A DNA stretch of 64,000 nt from the NCBI RefSeq assembly GCF_014202475.1, contig NZ_JACHGV010000001.1:248001-312000 (forward strand), written 5' to 3'. Position 1 is the stretch's first letter. Each line of letters opens with the position of its first letter. A program made the position numbers and the translations under genes. Below are positions 52,417-60,719 of the stretch, one piece after another. This stretch comes from Streptomyces paradoxus. Its GTDB lineage: Bacteria; Actinomycetota; Actinomycetes; Streptomycetales; Streptomycetaceae. Under the pieces are notes generated by a model. It made no database searches. It worked only from the letters and a program-made list of their open reading frames with translations, and had not been told where the DNA came from.

Positions 52417-53106
52417 TCATCCGAGCAACCAGCCCCCGTCCACCGTCAGTTCGACGGCGTTGACCGACCGGTTGCGCAGCAGGAAGTCCACCGCGTCCAC
52501 CACGTCCGCCATGGCGGCGAGCCGTCCGGTGGGGGTCTCGGTGCGCAGCGTGGCGAGCACCTTCTCCGGTTTGGCCTGCCAGTAGGGGCTGTCGCCCACG
52601 ATGCCGGGATGCACGGTGTTGACCCGGACCGGCGCGAGTTCGACGGCCAGGGAGTTCATCAGGCCCCGCACCCCCGCGTTGACCGTCGCCACCGTCGTCG
52701 CGCCCGGGTAGGGGCGTTCCTTGGCCTGGCCGCCGAACAGCACGATGGCGCTGTCGTCGTGCAGCCGGCTGCGCAGCGTGTGCACCACCTCCGTGTAGCC
52801 GACCAGCTTCAGGGTGACCAGGCGCAGGGCGGCGTCGATGTCGTAGTCGGTCACCTTGTTGTCGTCCCGGGTGACGCCCGCGATCACCAGATGGTCGACG
52901 CGCCCCATTCCGGCCAGGGCCGCCGCGATCTCCAGCGGCCGGGCCAGGTCCAGGGCGAGTCCGCGGGCGCCGACCTCCTTGGCGACCGCTTCGGCCCGCT
53001 GGGTCTCGCGGCTGGTGAGGACGACGTCGTCTCCGTTCCCCGCCCGCGACCGGGCGAACTCCAGCCCGATCCCGGACGTGCCGCCGACGACGAGCACACT
53101 GCTCAT
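52417..53106 (-). CDS. SDR-family oxidoreductase
   Basis: A 229-residue short-chain dehydrogenase. VLVVGGTSGIGLEFARSRAG (residues 4-23) is the cofactor motif and VDHLVIAGVTRDD the NxAG region. The usual catalytic Tyr-x3-Lys is degraded: the equivalent stretch reads PYPGATTVATVNAGVRGL without a clear YxxxK, so it may be non-classical or inactive. ATG 53106 overlaps the bicupin stop (ATGA) and has GGAGGAG upstream. Last gene of the six-gene minus operon. Confidence 0.85.
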   Translation of the reverse strand: MSSVLVVGGTSGIGLEFARSRAGNGDDVVLTSRETQRAEAVAKEVGARGLALDLARPLEIAAALAGMGRVDHLVIAGVTRDDNKVTDYDIDAALRLVTLKLVGYTEVVHTLRSRLHDDSAIVLFGGQAKERPYPGATTVATVNAGVRGLMNSLAVELAPVRVNTVHPGIVGDSPYWQAKPEKVLATLRTETPTGRLAAMADVVDAVDFLLRNRSVNAVELTVDGGWLLG

Positions 53107-53984
53107 GATTTCTCCTCCAGTGCCGCGCGCAGATAGTCCCAGTCCCGCGTGAACCGGTACGAGTGCCGTGACGGCGGTTGCGGCGCCTGTGTCTCCAGCC
53201 AGCGCAGCGGCCCCTGCCCCGCGTTGCCGAAACCGTGCACACACCCGGCGCCCGCCCAGGCCAGATCGCCGGGCTCCAGCCGGTACCGCTCGCCGTCCAG
53301 GGTGGCCTCGGCGACGCCCTCGAGGATCAGATAGGTCTCCTCGAAGGGATGGTCGTGGGTTCCGATGACCCCGTCGGACGCGTACTGCACCATGAACATG
53401 GTCGAGGCGACCGCGCCCAGATCGCCGTCGATCATCATCTTCACCGTGATCCCGCTGTAGACCAGCAGCGCGGTCCGCATGCTCGCCGTCGCGGCCAGCA
53501 GGTCCTGGGACTGCTTGCCGGGATCCATCTGGCCGGGCTCGAAGTGGCCGAAGAGGCGGGTGCGCGGGTCGCGGACATCGACCCGGGCCGGCTCGCGCGC
53601 GGGCAGGTCCGGGACGGCCTGGGTGTCGTGTCCGTAGCGGGCGCGCGGCACCGGGGCCAGCATGTCGGCCCAGCGGCCCCCGGTGTCCCCGGCCCCGCGC
53701 CAGGCGTGCGGAACGCCGGTCGGCAGCAGGCCGTAGTCGCCCGCCTCCAGCAGGTACGAGCCATCGGGCAGGTCGAGGATCACGGCTCCGTCGAGGAGGT
53801 GGAAGGTCTCCTCGTACGAGTGCACGTGGGCGGGCACCCGGCCGTCCGGGAGCAGTTCGCACACGCCGAAGCCGGTGTGGACGCTGCCGTCCTCCTCGCC
53901 GACCAGCGTCCGGCGCCGGTGACCGTGGCCGTCATAGGGCGGCTCGGGCAGGCCGGCGGCGTGACGCACCAGGTGATTCGTCAT
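53103..53984 (-). CDS. Bicupin protein, ureidoglycine aminohydrolase-like
   Basis: A 293-residue protein with two cupin barrels. Barrel 1: PAHVHSYEETFHLLDGAVIL. Barrel 2: IGTHDHPFEETYLILEGVAE then ATLDGERYRLEPGDLAW. The H-x-H...E pattern suited to Mn binding is clear in both (HVHSYEE; HDHPFEE). The fold and length fit (S)-ureidoglycine aminohydrolase (AllE-like). No other allantoin gene is nearby, so the true substrate may differ. ATG 53984 overlaps the amidohydrolase stop by 4 bases. Confidence 0.85.
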   Translation of the reverse strand: MTNHLVRHAAGLPEPPYDGHGHRRRTLVGEEDGSVHTGFGVCELLPDGRVPAHVHSYEETFHLLDGAVILDLPDGSYLLEAGDYGLLPTGVPHAWRGAGDTGGRWADMLAPVPRARYGHDTQAVPDLPAREPARVDVRDPRTRLFGHFEPGQMDPGKQSQDLLAATASMRTALLVYSGITVKMMIDGDLGAVASTMFMVQYASDGVIGTHDHPFEETYLILEGVAEATLDGERYRLEPGDLAWAGAGCVHGFGNAGQGPLRWLETQAPQPPSRHSYRFTRDWDYLRAALEEKS

Positions 53985-55342
53985 GCCGGTGCCTTCGCCC
54001 CCTTGGCCTCCTTCGCCGCCAGGAGCCGGTCGCGGGACTCGCCGACGAGCCGCAGGGCGCGGGCGGTGTCACCGAGGAGCCGGCCGTCGCGCTTGTGGAT
54101 CACGCCGTCGACGAGGACGGTGTCCACGTTGGAGACGTCGGCGCACAGCGTCACCGCGGCCGCCGCGTCGTGCACGGGGGCGACGTTCGGGGCGGTGGCG
54201 TCGATCGCGACGATGTCGGCGCGCTTGCCGGGGGTCAGGGAGCCGGTGCGGTCCTCGAGGCCGGCGACGTGGGCGCCGTTCACGGTGGCGATCTCCAGCA
54301 TCTGACGTGCCGTCAGCATGGTGCTGGGCACGGGCATGTTGGCCTGCCAGCAGTCGGCGTTGACGCGTGCGCGTTCGGCGCCGAAGGCCGCGCGGATCTG
54401 GGTGAACATGTCGCCGGGCACGGTGGTGACGACGTCGATGCTGAGCGAGGGCCGCAGCCCGTGCTCGATGGCCTGCATCACGGGCGGCCAGCCGTGCCCC
54501 ATCTGGAGCTCCACCTGCGGCGCGACCGACACCGTGCCGCCGCTGTCGGCGACCATCCGCCACTCCTCCTCGCTGAGGTAGCAGCAGTGGACGTAGGTGG
54601 TGTCCGGGCCGAGCAGCCCCAGGCCGTGCAGCTGCCTGACCATGCCGAAGCGGCCGGCGAGGCGCCCCATGGCCACGTGCACGGTGATGGGCAGGCCTAG
54701 TTCGCGCGCCATGGCCCACTCGGCGGTGACGACCTCGTCGACGCAGAAGCCGGGGCCGCGGGTGGCGAGGCCCATGGTGAGCAGGCCGTCGTCGGACGCG
54801 AAGTGCGTCGACCGGATCCGCCGTACGTCGTCCGCCGGGATCGTGATCCTGCTCTCGAACCAGTAGTCGGCGAGGGAGGTGTTGGCGCTGCCGTACGCGT
54901 ACCGCGCCCGGATGCCGGAGTCCTTCAGGCCCTGGACCGCGGCGTCCGGGTGCTCGGGGGTGTTGTTGATGTGCGACCAGTCGACGAGCGTGGTGATGCC
55001 GGCGTTGAGGCACTCCAGGGCGCCCGCGAGGTTGCCGGCGTACACGTCCTCGGGGGTGTACAGCGGTGCAAAGGTGTCGAGGATGTCGACGAAGTAGTCG
55101 TCGAGGGTGGCGTCGGGGGCGACGCCCCGGATGGGGGCCTCCCAGGTGTGGCGGTGGGTGTCGACGAAGCCGGGGATCACGATGTGGCCGGTCATGTCGA
55201 GGACCTCGGCGTCGGCGCTGATCTCGGGCTCGACGGCCGCGATCCTGCCGTCCTCGACGAGGACGTCCCCCTGGGGAAGGTCCCCGATGTCCGGGTCCAT
55301 CGAGATCACGTGACCGGAGCGAAGCAGTGTCCTGGTGGTCAT
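53981..55342 (-). CDS. Amidohydrolase-family metal-dependent deaminase/hydrolase
   Basis: A 453-residue TIM-barrel amidohydrolase. It has an N-terminal beta-sandwich (TLLRSGHVISMDPD), the metal HxH in VDTHRHTWEAPIRG, a third His in ITVHVAMG, a fourth in TYVHCCYLSEEEW, and the Asp in LSIDVVTTVPGDM. The C-terminus reads GSLTPGKRADIVAIDATAPN. The pattern fits the cytosine deaminase/chlorohydrolase group (subtype with one metal). ATG 55342 has GGGAGGA about 6 bases upstream. It is fourth in the minus operon, 41 bases after E1-beta. Confidence 0.9.
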   Translation of the reverse strand: MTTRTLLRSGHVISMDPDIGDLPQGDVLVEDGRIAAVEPEISADAEVLDMTGHIVIPGFVDTHRHTWEAPIRGVAPDATLDDYFVDILDTFAPLYTPEDVYAGNLAGALECLNAGITTLVDWSHINNTPEHPDAAVQGLKDSGIRARYAYGSANTSLADYWFESRITIPADDVRRIRSTHFASDDGLLTMGLATRGPGFCVDEVVTAEWAMARELGLPITVHVAMGRLAGRFGMVRQLHGLGLLGPDTTYVHCCYLSEEEWRMVADSGGTVSVAPQVELQMGHGWPPVMQAIEHGLRPSLSIDVVTTVPGDMFTQIRAAFGAERARVNADCWQANMPVPSTMLTARQMLEIATVNGAHVAGLEDRTGSLTPGKRADIVAIDATAPNVAPVHDAAAAVTLCADVSNVDTVLVDGVIHKRDGRLLGDTARALRLVGESRDRLLAAKEAKGAKAPA

Positions 55343-55383
55343 CGCGCTTCCTCCCATGGGGTGTTCGGTGGCGGGTGTGCGGC

Positions 55384-56364
55384 TCAGTACGCGGCGAGCC
55401 TGCGGACCTCCGTGACGACCTTGTCGACGGTGGGGACGACCTGCTCCTCCAGCGCGTCGGCGAACGGCAGCGGGACGCACTCCCCCGCCACCCGCCGCAC
55501 CGGCGCGTCCAGCAGGGCGAATCCCTCGTCGGCGACGACCGAGACGACGGTGGCGCCCCAGCCGCCCTGGTACGGGTTCTCCTCGACGGTGACGAGCCGC
55601 GAGGTCTTGCCCACCGAGGCGAGGACGGTCGCGGCGTCCAGCGGGATCAAGCAGCGCAGGTCGACCACCTCGGCCTCGATGCCCTCCCCGGACAGGACGT
55701 CGGCGGCCTTCAGCGCCAGGGGAACCGTCGAGGCGAGCGCGACGAGCGTGACATCGGCGCCCTCGCGGACGACCACGGCCCGGCCGAGCTCGACGACGTG
55801 ATCCGGCGGAGGCGGCGGCCCCTTGGTCGCGAGCAGTGCCTTGTGCTCGAAGAAGACCACCGGGTCGTCGCTGCGGATCGCCGCCGCCAGCATGCCGATG
55901 ACGTCGGCCGGTGTCGCCGGCGCCGCGATCTTCAGCCCGGGGACGGTCAGGGCCCAGTTCTCGGTGGCCTGGGAGTGCTGGGCGCCGAAACCGAGCCCGC
56001 CGCCGTTGGCGGTGCGCACGACGAGGGGCACGGTCACCTGGCCGCCGGTCATGTAGCGGACCTTGGGGATCTCGTTGGCGAGGTAGTCCCAGCAGCAGGC
56101 CAGGAAGTCGGAGAACATGATCTCCGCGACGGGCCGCATCCCGGTCATGGCGGCGCCCATCGCCGCGCCCACGATGGCCTGTTCGGAGATGGGCGTGTCC
56201 CACACCCGCCCGGGTCCGAACTCCTCCAGCAGGCCCGTGGTGGTCTTGAACACCCCGCCGGCCGCGGCGATGTCCTCCCCGAGGCACACCACCGAGGCGT
56301 CCCGCCGCATCTCGCGGGCGATGCCCTCGGCGACCGCGTCCCGGTAGGTGATCACGTCCGCCAT
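55384..56364 (-). CDS. 2-oxo acid dehydrogenase E1 component, beta subunit
   Basis: A 326-residue transketolase-like protein. DVITYRDAVAEGIAREMRRD is the start of E1-beta proteins; VCLGEDIAAAGGVFKTTTGL follows, then SEQAIVGAAMGAAMTGMRPV with the catalytic Glu. The C-terminal domain opens GADVTLVALASTVPLAL. It pairs with E1-alpha, whose gene overlaps it by 13 bases. Length fits the acetoin/pyruvate type. No E2 or E3 gene is in the window. ATG 56364 (MADVITY) is chosen. Confidence 0.92.
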   Translation of the reverse strand: MADVITYRDAVAEGIAREMRRDASVVCLGEDIAAAGGVFKTTTGLLEEFGPGRVWDTPISEQAIVGAAMGAAMTGMRPVAEIMFSDFLACCWDYLANEIPKVRYMTGGQVTVPLVVRTANGGGLGFGAQHSQATENWALTVPGLKIAAPATPADVIGMLAAAIRSDDPVVFFEHKALLATKGPPPPPDHVVELGRAVVVREGADVTLVALASTVPLALKAADVLSGEGIEAEVVDLRCLIPLDAATVLASVGKTSRLVTVEENPYQGGWGATVVSVVADEGFALLDAPVRRVAGECVPLPFADALEEQVVPTVDKVVTEVRRLAAY

Positions 56365-57329
56365 GCGGCACCCCCGTCCGCCCACACGTCGGTCAGCGCC
56401 TCACGCGGATCCGGCGGCGGCGCGGCCTTCGCCGCCTCCACGGCACGCTCCACGACGTCCCGGGCCCGTTCGTCGGCCCCGGCGAGCGTCTCCTCGTCCA
56501 CGCCCAGCTCGGCCAGGCGCCCCCGCGCGAGGTCCAGCGGGTCGTGCTTCAGCCACCGTTCGACCTCCTCGGCCGGGCGGTAGGACGCCGGGTCGGCGCG
56601 GCTGTGGCCGTAGTGCCGGTAGGTCTCGGCCTCCAGCACGGCGGGCCCGTCTCCGGCCCGGGCCCGCCGCGCGAGCCGCTCCACCGCCTCCTCGACCGCC
56701 ACCACGTCGTTGCCGTCGACCGTCTCGCCCGGGACGCCGTGGGCGGGGGCCCGGTCGGCGGCGGGGCGGGGCACGGCCGTGACGTCGGCGATCGGCGTGT
56801 ACTCCATGTACAGGTTGTTCTCGCACACGAACAGCACCGGCAGTTTCCACACGGCGGCCAGGTTGAGCGACTCGTGGAAGGCGCCGATGTTGGTCGCGCC
56901 GTCGCCGAAGAAGGCGACCGCGAGCTGCTCGGTGCCGCGCAGCCGGGCCGACCAGGCCGCGCCCACCGCCATCGGGAGGTGGGCGCCGACGATGGCGTAG
57001 GAGCCGAGCATGCCGGTGACCGCCTTGGTCAGGTGCATGGAGCCGCCCTTGGCCCGGCACAGACCGGTGGCGCGGCTCATCAGCTCGGCGAGGCACTCCT
57101 CGGGGGTGGCGCCCCGGGCGAGGGCATGGTGGTGGCCCCTATAGGTGGCGAACACGTAGTCGTCCGGGCGCAGGGCGGCGCTCGCCCCCACGGCGATCGC
57201 CTCCTGCCCGGCGGCCAGGTGCGTGGTGCCCTTCACCAGCCCCCGCAGGAACAGATCGTGGGCGGCCTTCTCCGTCCGGCGGATGACGTTCATCCGCTCG
57301 TACCGGTCGAGGAGCGCGGTGGCGTCCAT
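56352..57329 (-). CDS. 2-oxo acid or acetoin dehydrogenase E1 component, alpha subunit
   Basis: A 325-residue thiamine-diphosphate subunit. It has the GDG...NN motif (VAFFGDGATNIGAFHESLNL and LFVCENNLYMEYTP) and the phosphate-loop RHYGHSRADPASYR. CRAKGGSMHLT is conserved in this family. Its ATG shares one base with the stop of the M24 gene (TGATG), so it is coupled. The length matches AcoA/PdhA. With E1-beta it should decarboxylate a 2-oxo acid or cleave acetoin, passing the acyl group to an E2 encoded elsewhere. Confidence 0.92.
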   Translation of the reverse strand: MDATALLDRYERMNVIRRTEKAAHDLFLRGLVKGTTHLAAGQEAIAVGASAALRPDDYVFATYRGHHHALARGATPEECLAELMSRATGLCRAKGGSMHLTKAVTGMLGSYAIVGAHLPMAVGAAWSARLRGTEQLAVAFFGDGATNIGAFHESLNLAAVWKLPVLFVCENNLYMEYTPIADVTAVPRPAADRAPAHGVPGETVDGNDVVAVEEAVERLARRARAGDGPAVLEAETYRHYGHSRADPASYRPAEEVERWLKHDPLDLARGRLAELGVDEETLAGADERARDVVERAVEAAKAAPPPDPREALTDVWADGGAAWRT

Positions 57330-58726
57330 CAGCGGTCCCGGCCGGTCGTCCGCGGACGGTCCGTGGTGTGCGCGTGTGATCGCTCCCCCGTGTCCGCCCG
57401 CGCGCGGTCCCCGGTGTTGAGGTGGGACTGCGCCTCGCGCCGGGTGTTCAGCTCGCCGCCCACCGTCCAGTACTTGCGCCCGGCCACCAGCAGTTCCTCG
57501 GCGGGGAACTTGGTGATGACCTCGCAGCCGCCGGCGGTGACGACCAGTTCCTCCTCGATCCGGGCGGCGGACCAGCCGTCGGCGGCCGGCCAGTACGTCT
57601 CCAGGGCGAACACCATGCCCTCTTCCAGCACTTCGGGGTGGTCGAGGGAGACCAGACGGCTGAAGACCGGCTTCTCCCAGATCGACAGGCCGACGCCGTG
57701 GCCGTACTGGAGGGCGAAGGCGGCGGTCTCGTCGGCGAAACCGAACTCCTCGGCACGCGGCCACACTTGAACGATGTCGGCGGTGGTCGCACCGGGCCGG
57801 ACGAGCGCGATCGCTTCGTCCATGTACTCCCGGCAGCGCACGTACGCGTCCCGCTGCGCCCGCGAGGCGCTGCCCACGGCGAACGTGCGGTAATAGCAGG
57901 TGCGGTAGCCGAGGTGGCTGTGCAGGATGTCGAAGAACGCCGGGTCGCCCGGGCGGATCAGCCGGTCGCTGTAGACGTGCGGATGCGGTGAACAGCGCTC
58001 GCCCGAGATGGCGTTGACGCCCTCGACGTACTCGCTGCCGAGGTCGTAGAGCACCTTGCTGACCACGCCGACGCACTCGTTCTCGCGCACGCCCGGACGC
58101 AGGTACCCGTACAGCTCCTCGTACGCCGCGTCGACCATGGCGCAGGCCTGGGTGAGCAGGGCGATCTCGTCGCCGGTCTTGATGCGGCGGGCCTCCAGGA
58201 AGACCTGCTGCCCGTCGACGACGTCGATGCCCTCGGCGCGCAGCGCGGCGAGGACCGGCATCTCGGCGACGTCGACACCGAGGGGTTCGCCGGCGAGCCC
58301 GTGGTCGCGCAGTTCGGCGGCGATCTTGGCGGCCACGTCCTCGGCGATCCCGGCGCCCGGGTGGAAGGCGCCGCGCAGGGTGGAGATGCCGGCCCGGGCA
58401 CCGGTGGGCGGGCCGCCCTTGCCGTCGCTGTAGTCGAGCCACGGGTTGTACAGCTGGTGGTGGCGGGCGGCGGAGCCGAAGTCCCAGACGACCGGTTCGC
58501 CGTCGCGCACCAGCAGGGCGAAGCGGATCAGCTTGTCGATTGCCCAGGTGCCGATGTGCGTGGCCGTCATGTAGCGGATGTTGGCGAAGTCGAAGCTGAG
58601 CACCGCGCCCAGCTCGGAGCGGTTCAGGGACTCATGCAGCCGGGCCAGCCGCTGCCCGCGCAGCCGGTCCAGGTCGATGCGCTCTTCCCAGTCGACGGCG
58701 TTGGGGCCGTATGTGCGGATCGCCAT
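57329..58726 (-). CDS. M24-fold (creatinase/Xaa-Pro peptidase-like) hydrolase, metal site altered
   Basis: A 465-residue pita-bread-fold protein. It has a creatinase-like N-terminal domain (SELGAVLSFDFANIRYMTAT) and a catalytic domain with FFDILHSHLGYRTCYYRTF, GHGVGLSIWEKP, MVFALETYWP and RIEEELVVTAGG. The first Asp, the His and the two Glu are kept; at the second metal Asp there is Cys (11 residues after the first Asp). So it is not a normal peptidase. Creatinase, ectoine hydrolase and DddP-type enzymes show related changes. ATG 58726 (MAIRTYG). First gene of the six-gene minus operon. Confidence 0.88.
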   Translation of the reverse strand: MAIRTYGPNAVDWEERIDLDRLRGQRLARLHESLNRSELGAVLSFDFANIRYMTATHIGTWAIDKLIRFALLVRDGEPVVWDFGSAARHHQLYNPWLDYSDGKGGPPTGARAGISTLRGAFHPGAGIAEDVAAKIAAELRDHGLAGEPLGVDVAEMPVLAALRAEGIDVVDGQQVFLEARRIKTGDEIALLTQACAMVDAAYEELYGYLRPGVRENECVGVVSKVLYDLGSEYVEGVNAISGERCSPHPHVYSDRLIRPGDPAFFDILHSHLGYRTCYYRTFAVGSASRAQRDAYVRCREYMDEAIALVRPGATTADIVQVWPRAEEFGFADETAAFALQYGHGVGLSIWEKPVFSRLVSLDHPEVLEEGMVFALETYWPAADGWSAARIEEELVVTAGGCEVITKFPAEELLVAGRKYWTVGGELNTRREAQSHLNTGDRARADTGERSHAHTTDRPRTTGRDR

Positions 58727-58778
58727 GGCGACCACCCCCACTCCGGAGTGAACGCCCGTGCGCGATGGGTGTCAAGCG

Positions 58779-59420
58779 TCACTGAACATCGCCGGACACG
58801 AACCAGACGCCCACCGCCGGTACCTCTCCATCGTTGCGGTAGCGGTGGGGTGTCGTCGACTCGAAGCAGACGGAGTCGCCCGGCCGCAGCGTGTACTCCT
58901 CGAATCCGAGGGTGAGGACCAGCTCGCCGGAGGTCAGGTAGCCGTACTCGGTGCCGGGGTGCCGCATCAGCGCGCCGGAGCCGGAGGAGGAGCCGCCGGG
59001 CCGGTACGTCACCAGCAGGAAGTCGGTCTCCGCGCCCGGCACCCGCCCGAGCCGCTCCCACACGACCCCCGAGTCGAGCTCCAGCGTCTCGCGCGCGCCC
59101 GCGCCGACCAGCGGCCCGATCCGCCGCCCCGGATCGGCGGCGAGGGCGGCGAGGGCATGTGGCACGGTGCCCGGTGACGCCCCGGGCGCGGACGCCACGG
59201 CGCTCTCCCGGATGTCGAAGAGGGACTCGACGGAGATGCCGAGGGCCGTCGTGATCGCGTACAGCGTGCTGACCGACGGCTGGCTCTTGCCGGTCTCGAT
59301 CTGCGACACGAGACTCGGCGACACACCGACCTCCCGGGCCAGCGCGCGCAGGCTCGTACCGCGCTCCTGACGCGCCTGCCGGATGCGGGCGCCGACGGGC
59401 GGCACGACGGCGGGGGACAC
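58779..59420 (-). CDS. XRE-cupin transcriptional regulator
   Basis: A 213-residue protein. The HTH_3/XRE domain is at about residues 10-70 ([58 protein letters not shown]). The cupin domain at about 140-212 includes [20 protein letters not shown] and [17 protein letters not shown] 59420 has GAGGAG 7 bases upstream; a longer frame upstream is a kinase remnant, not part of this gene. It sits 52 bases before the M24 gene on the same strand, so it may head the six-gene operon and sense its substrate. Confidence 0.9.
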   Translation of the reverse strand: MSPAVVPPVGARIRQARQERGTSLRALAREVGVSPSLVSQIETGKSQPSVSTLYAITTALGISVESLFDIRESAVASAPGASPGTVPHALAALAADPGRRIGPLVGAGARETLELDSGVVWERLGRVPGAETDFLLVTYRPGGSSSGSGALMRHPGTEYGYLTSGELVLTLGFEEYTLRPGDSVCFESTTPHRYRNDGEVPAVGVWFVSGDVQ

Positions 59421-59519
59421 GGGCGGCTCCTCTGCTCGGGCGATGTGCGCAGCCTGTGCAGCCTCATTGAACAGCGTGTGGAGGTCCTGACGCCAGGAGT
59501 CGAGCCGTCCCTGCTTCCC

Positions 59520-59639
59520 CGCGGGGAACACCGCCCGCACCTGCCACCCCGCTCCCCCGCCCGTACGCGGCCCCGCGCGCAGGTCGCCGCCCAGTGCCGT
59601 CACCCGTTCCGTGAGGCCCGGGCCTGGCAGAACGGGCAC
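59520..59639 (-). pseudogene. C-terminal remnant of a NarL-type sensor histidine kinase
   Basis: The minus-strand translation here reads GLTERVTALGGDLRAGPRTG then GGAGWQVRAVFPAG. This is the standard closing block of actinobacterial histidine kinases (GLxGMxERVxALGG, AGPxxGGG, VxAxFP) with the GM-R step missing. About 40 residues survive; no kinase body or response regulator is found. It runs in frame towards the XRE-cupin gene but is unlikely to be part of it. Confidence 0.55.
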
Positions 59640-59681
59640 GCCCGGCCCGGAACGTGGCCGTCGGCGCTCACCCGGTCGGTC

Positions 59682-59720
59682 CGGCGCCGGTGGTGGGCGC
59701 TCGGCGCCGGTGGTGCGCTG
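59682..59720. repeat. Imperfect direct repeat of about 19 bases
   Basis: CGGCGCCGGTGGTGGGCGCT is followed directly by a second copy with one base lost (CGGCGCCGGTGGTG-GCGCT type). It lies 35 bases before the lipoprotein start, in the gap next to the kinase remnant. Confidence 0.6.
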
Positions 59721-59754
59721 GGGGCACGCGTCACGTTCTCAGGAGGCACTCCCG

Positions 59755-60570
59755 ATGACCCGTCGTCCGTCCCGGCTCGTCCGCGTTCTCTCCCCCGCCC
59801 TGGCGGCAGGCACGCTGCTGTGCACCTCCGCCTGCTCGGACGACGGCGGCACGGACGGTTCGCGCGTCCAGGGCGTCACCGCGTCACAGGTCGCGGGGAA
59901 GCGGCAGACCCCCTCCCCCACCGCCACGCTCTCCAAGGACGGCGCCCGGACCGCGCTGATCACCGAGGCGGACATCGAGGACGACTGGACGCAGGTGAAG
60001 GACACGGAGGCGGAGAACTGGCACGACAGCCTGCTCATCGGCACCGTCGACGTCTCCGACTTCCTCACCGCCAAGGCCCAGGCCTCCGACTGCCAGCGCC
60101 TCCTGGACTCGCTGTTCGACGACGATCTGCTGGGCAGGCCGTCCGGCGCGTCCGAGCTGCGCGGCTTCCAGCAGGGCGACTCCCGCCTGCTGTACCAGGT
60201 GGCCGCCTACGACCGGACCGCCCTGCAGGACTCCCTGGACTGGCTGGGCACCCTGCCGGAGAAGTGCGACCAGTTCACCGTGACCGACGGCGGGGAGAAG
60301 CGCACCGTCCAGGTCATCGAGATCTCCCTGCCCAAGGTCGGCGACGCCCGTCGGGGGCTGCGCGTGACGGTGCAGGGCTCCGCGGGCGGCGACGACGCGA
60401 CGCTGACCCTGGACGTCGCCGCCGTGCGCGTCGGGGACGACGCGATCACCGTCACGGCGGGCGGGCTCGACGGGGACGAGAACGACTCCACGCAGCAGGC
60501 CGTGCAGCAGGGCACCCAGCGGCTCAAGGACGTCCTGGCCGGGAAGTCACCCGCCCCGAGCCCCGACTGA
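59755..60570 (+). CDS. Secreted lipoprotein, function unknown
   Basis: A 271-residue protein with a lipoprotein signal: MTRRPSRLVRVLSPALAAGT, then LLCTSAC, the lipobox Cys at about residue 27. The mature protein is acidic and repeats KDGARTALITEADIEDDWTQ style blocks; DCQRLLDSLFDDDLLG and KCDQFTVTDGGE carry two Cys that may pair. It looks like the sensor-domain-like lipoproteins common in Streptomyces (PknH-type), but I do not assign it firmly. ATG 59755 has AGGAGG 8 bases upstream. No operon partner is evident. Confidence 0.85.
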   Translation: MTRRPSRLVRVLSPALAAGTLLCTSACSDDGGTDGSRVQGVTASQVAGKRQTPSPTATLSKDGARTALITEADIEDDWTQVKDTEAENWHDSLLIGTVDVSDFLTAKAQASDCQRLLDSLFDDDLLGRPSGASELRGFQQGDSRLLYQVAAYDRTALQDSLDWLGTLPEKCDQFTVTDGGEKRTVQVIEISLPKVGDARRGLRVTVQGSAGGDDATLTLDVAAVRVGDDAITVTAGGLDGDENDSTQQAVQQGTQRLKDVLAGKSPAPSPD

Positions 60571-60719
60571 GCCGTCCGGCACGGCAACCGACTCCCTGCG
60601 AGCCGACCGGCGCCGACCGCCGTGCCCGCTCCGCCGATTCCCGGGACAGCGTGATCATCGGAGCGGCACAATGGCGGCGATGACCGTTTCCGGTCGGGCG
60701 TGCGAGGAGAGGACGAGTC

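Noticed and set aside
59421..59639. N-terminal extension of the XRE-cupin regulator
   Set aside because: The sequence is a histidine-kinase tail, and a GTG with a good ribosome site at 59420 gives a protein of normal family length.
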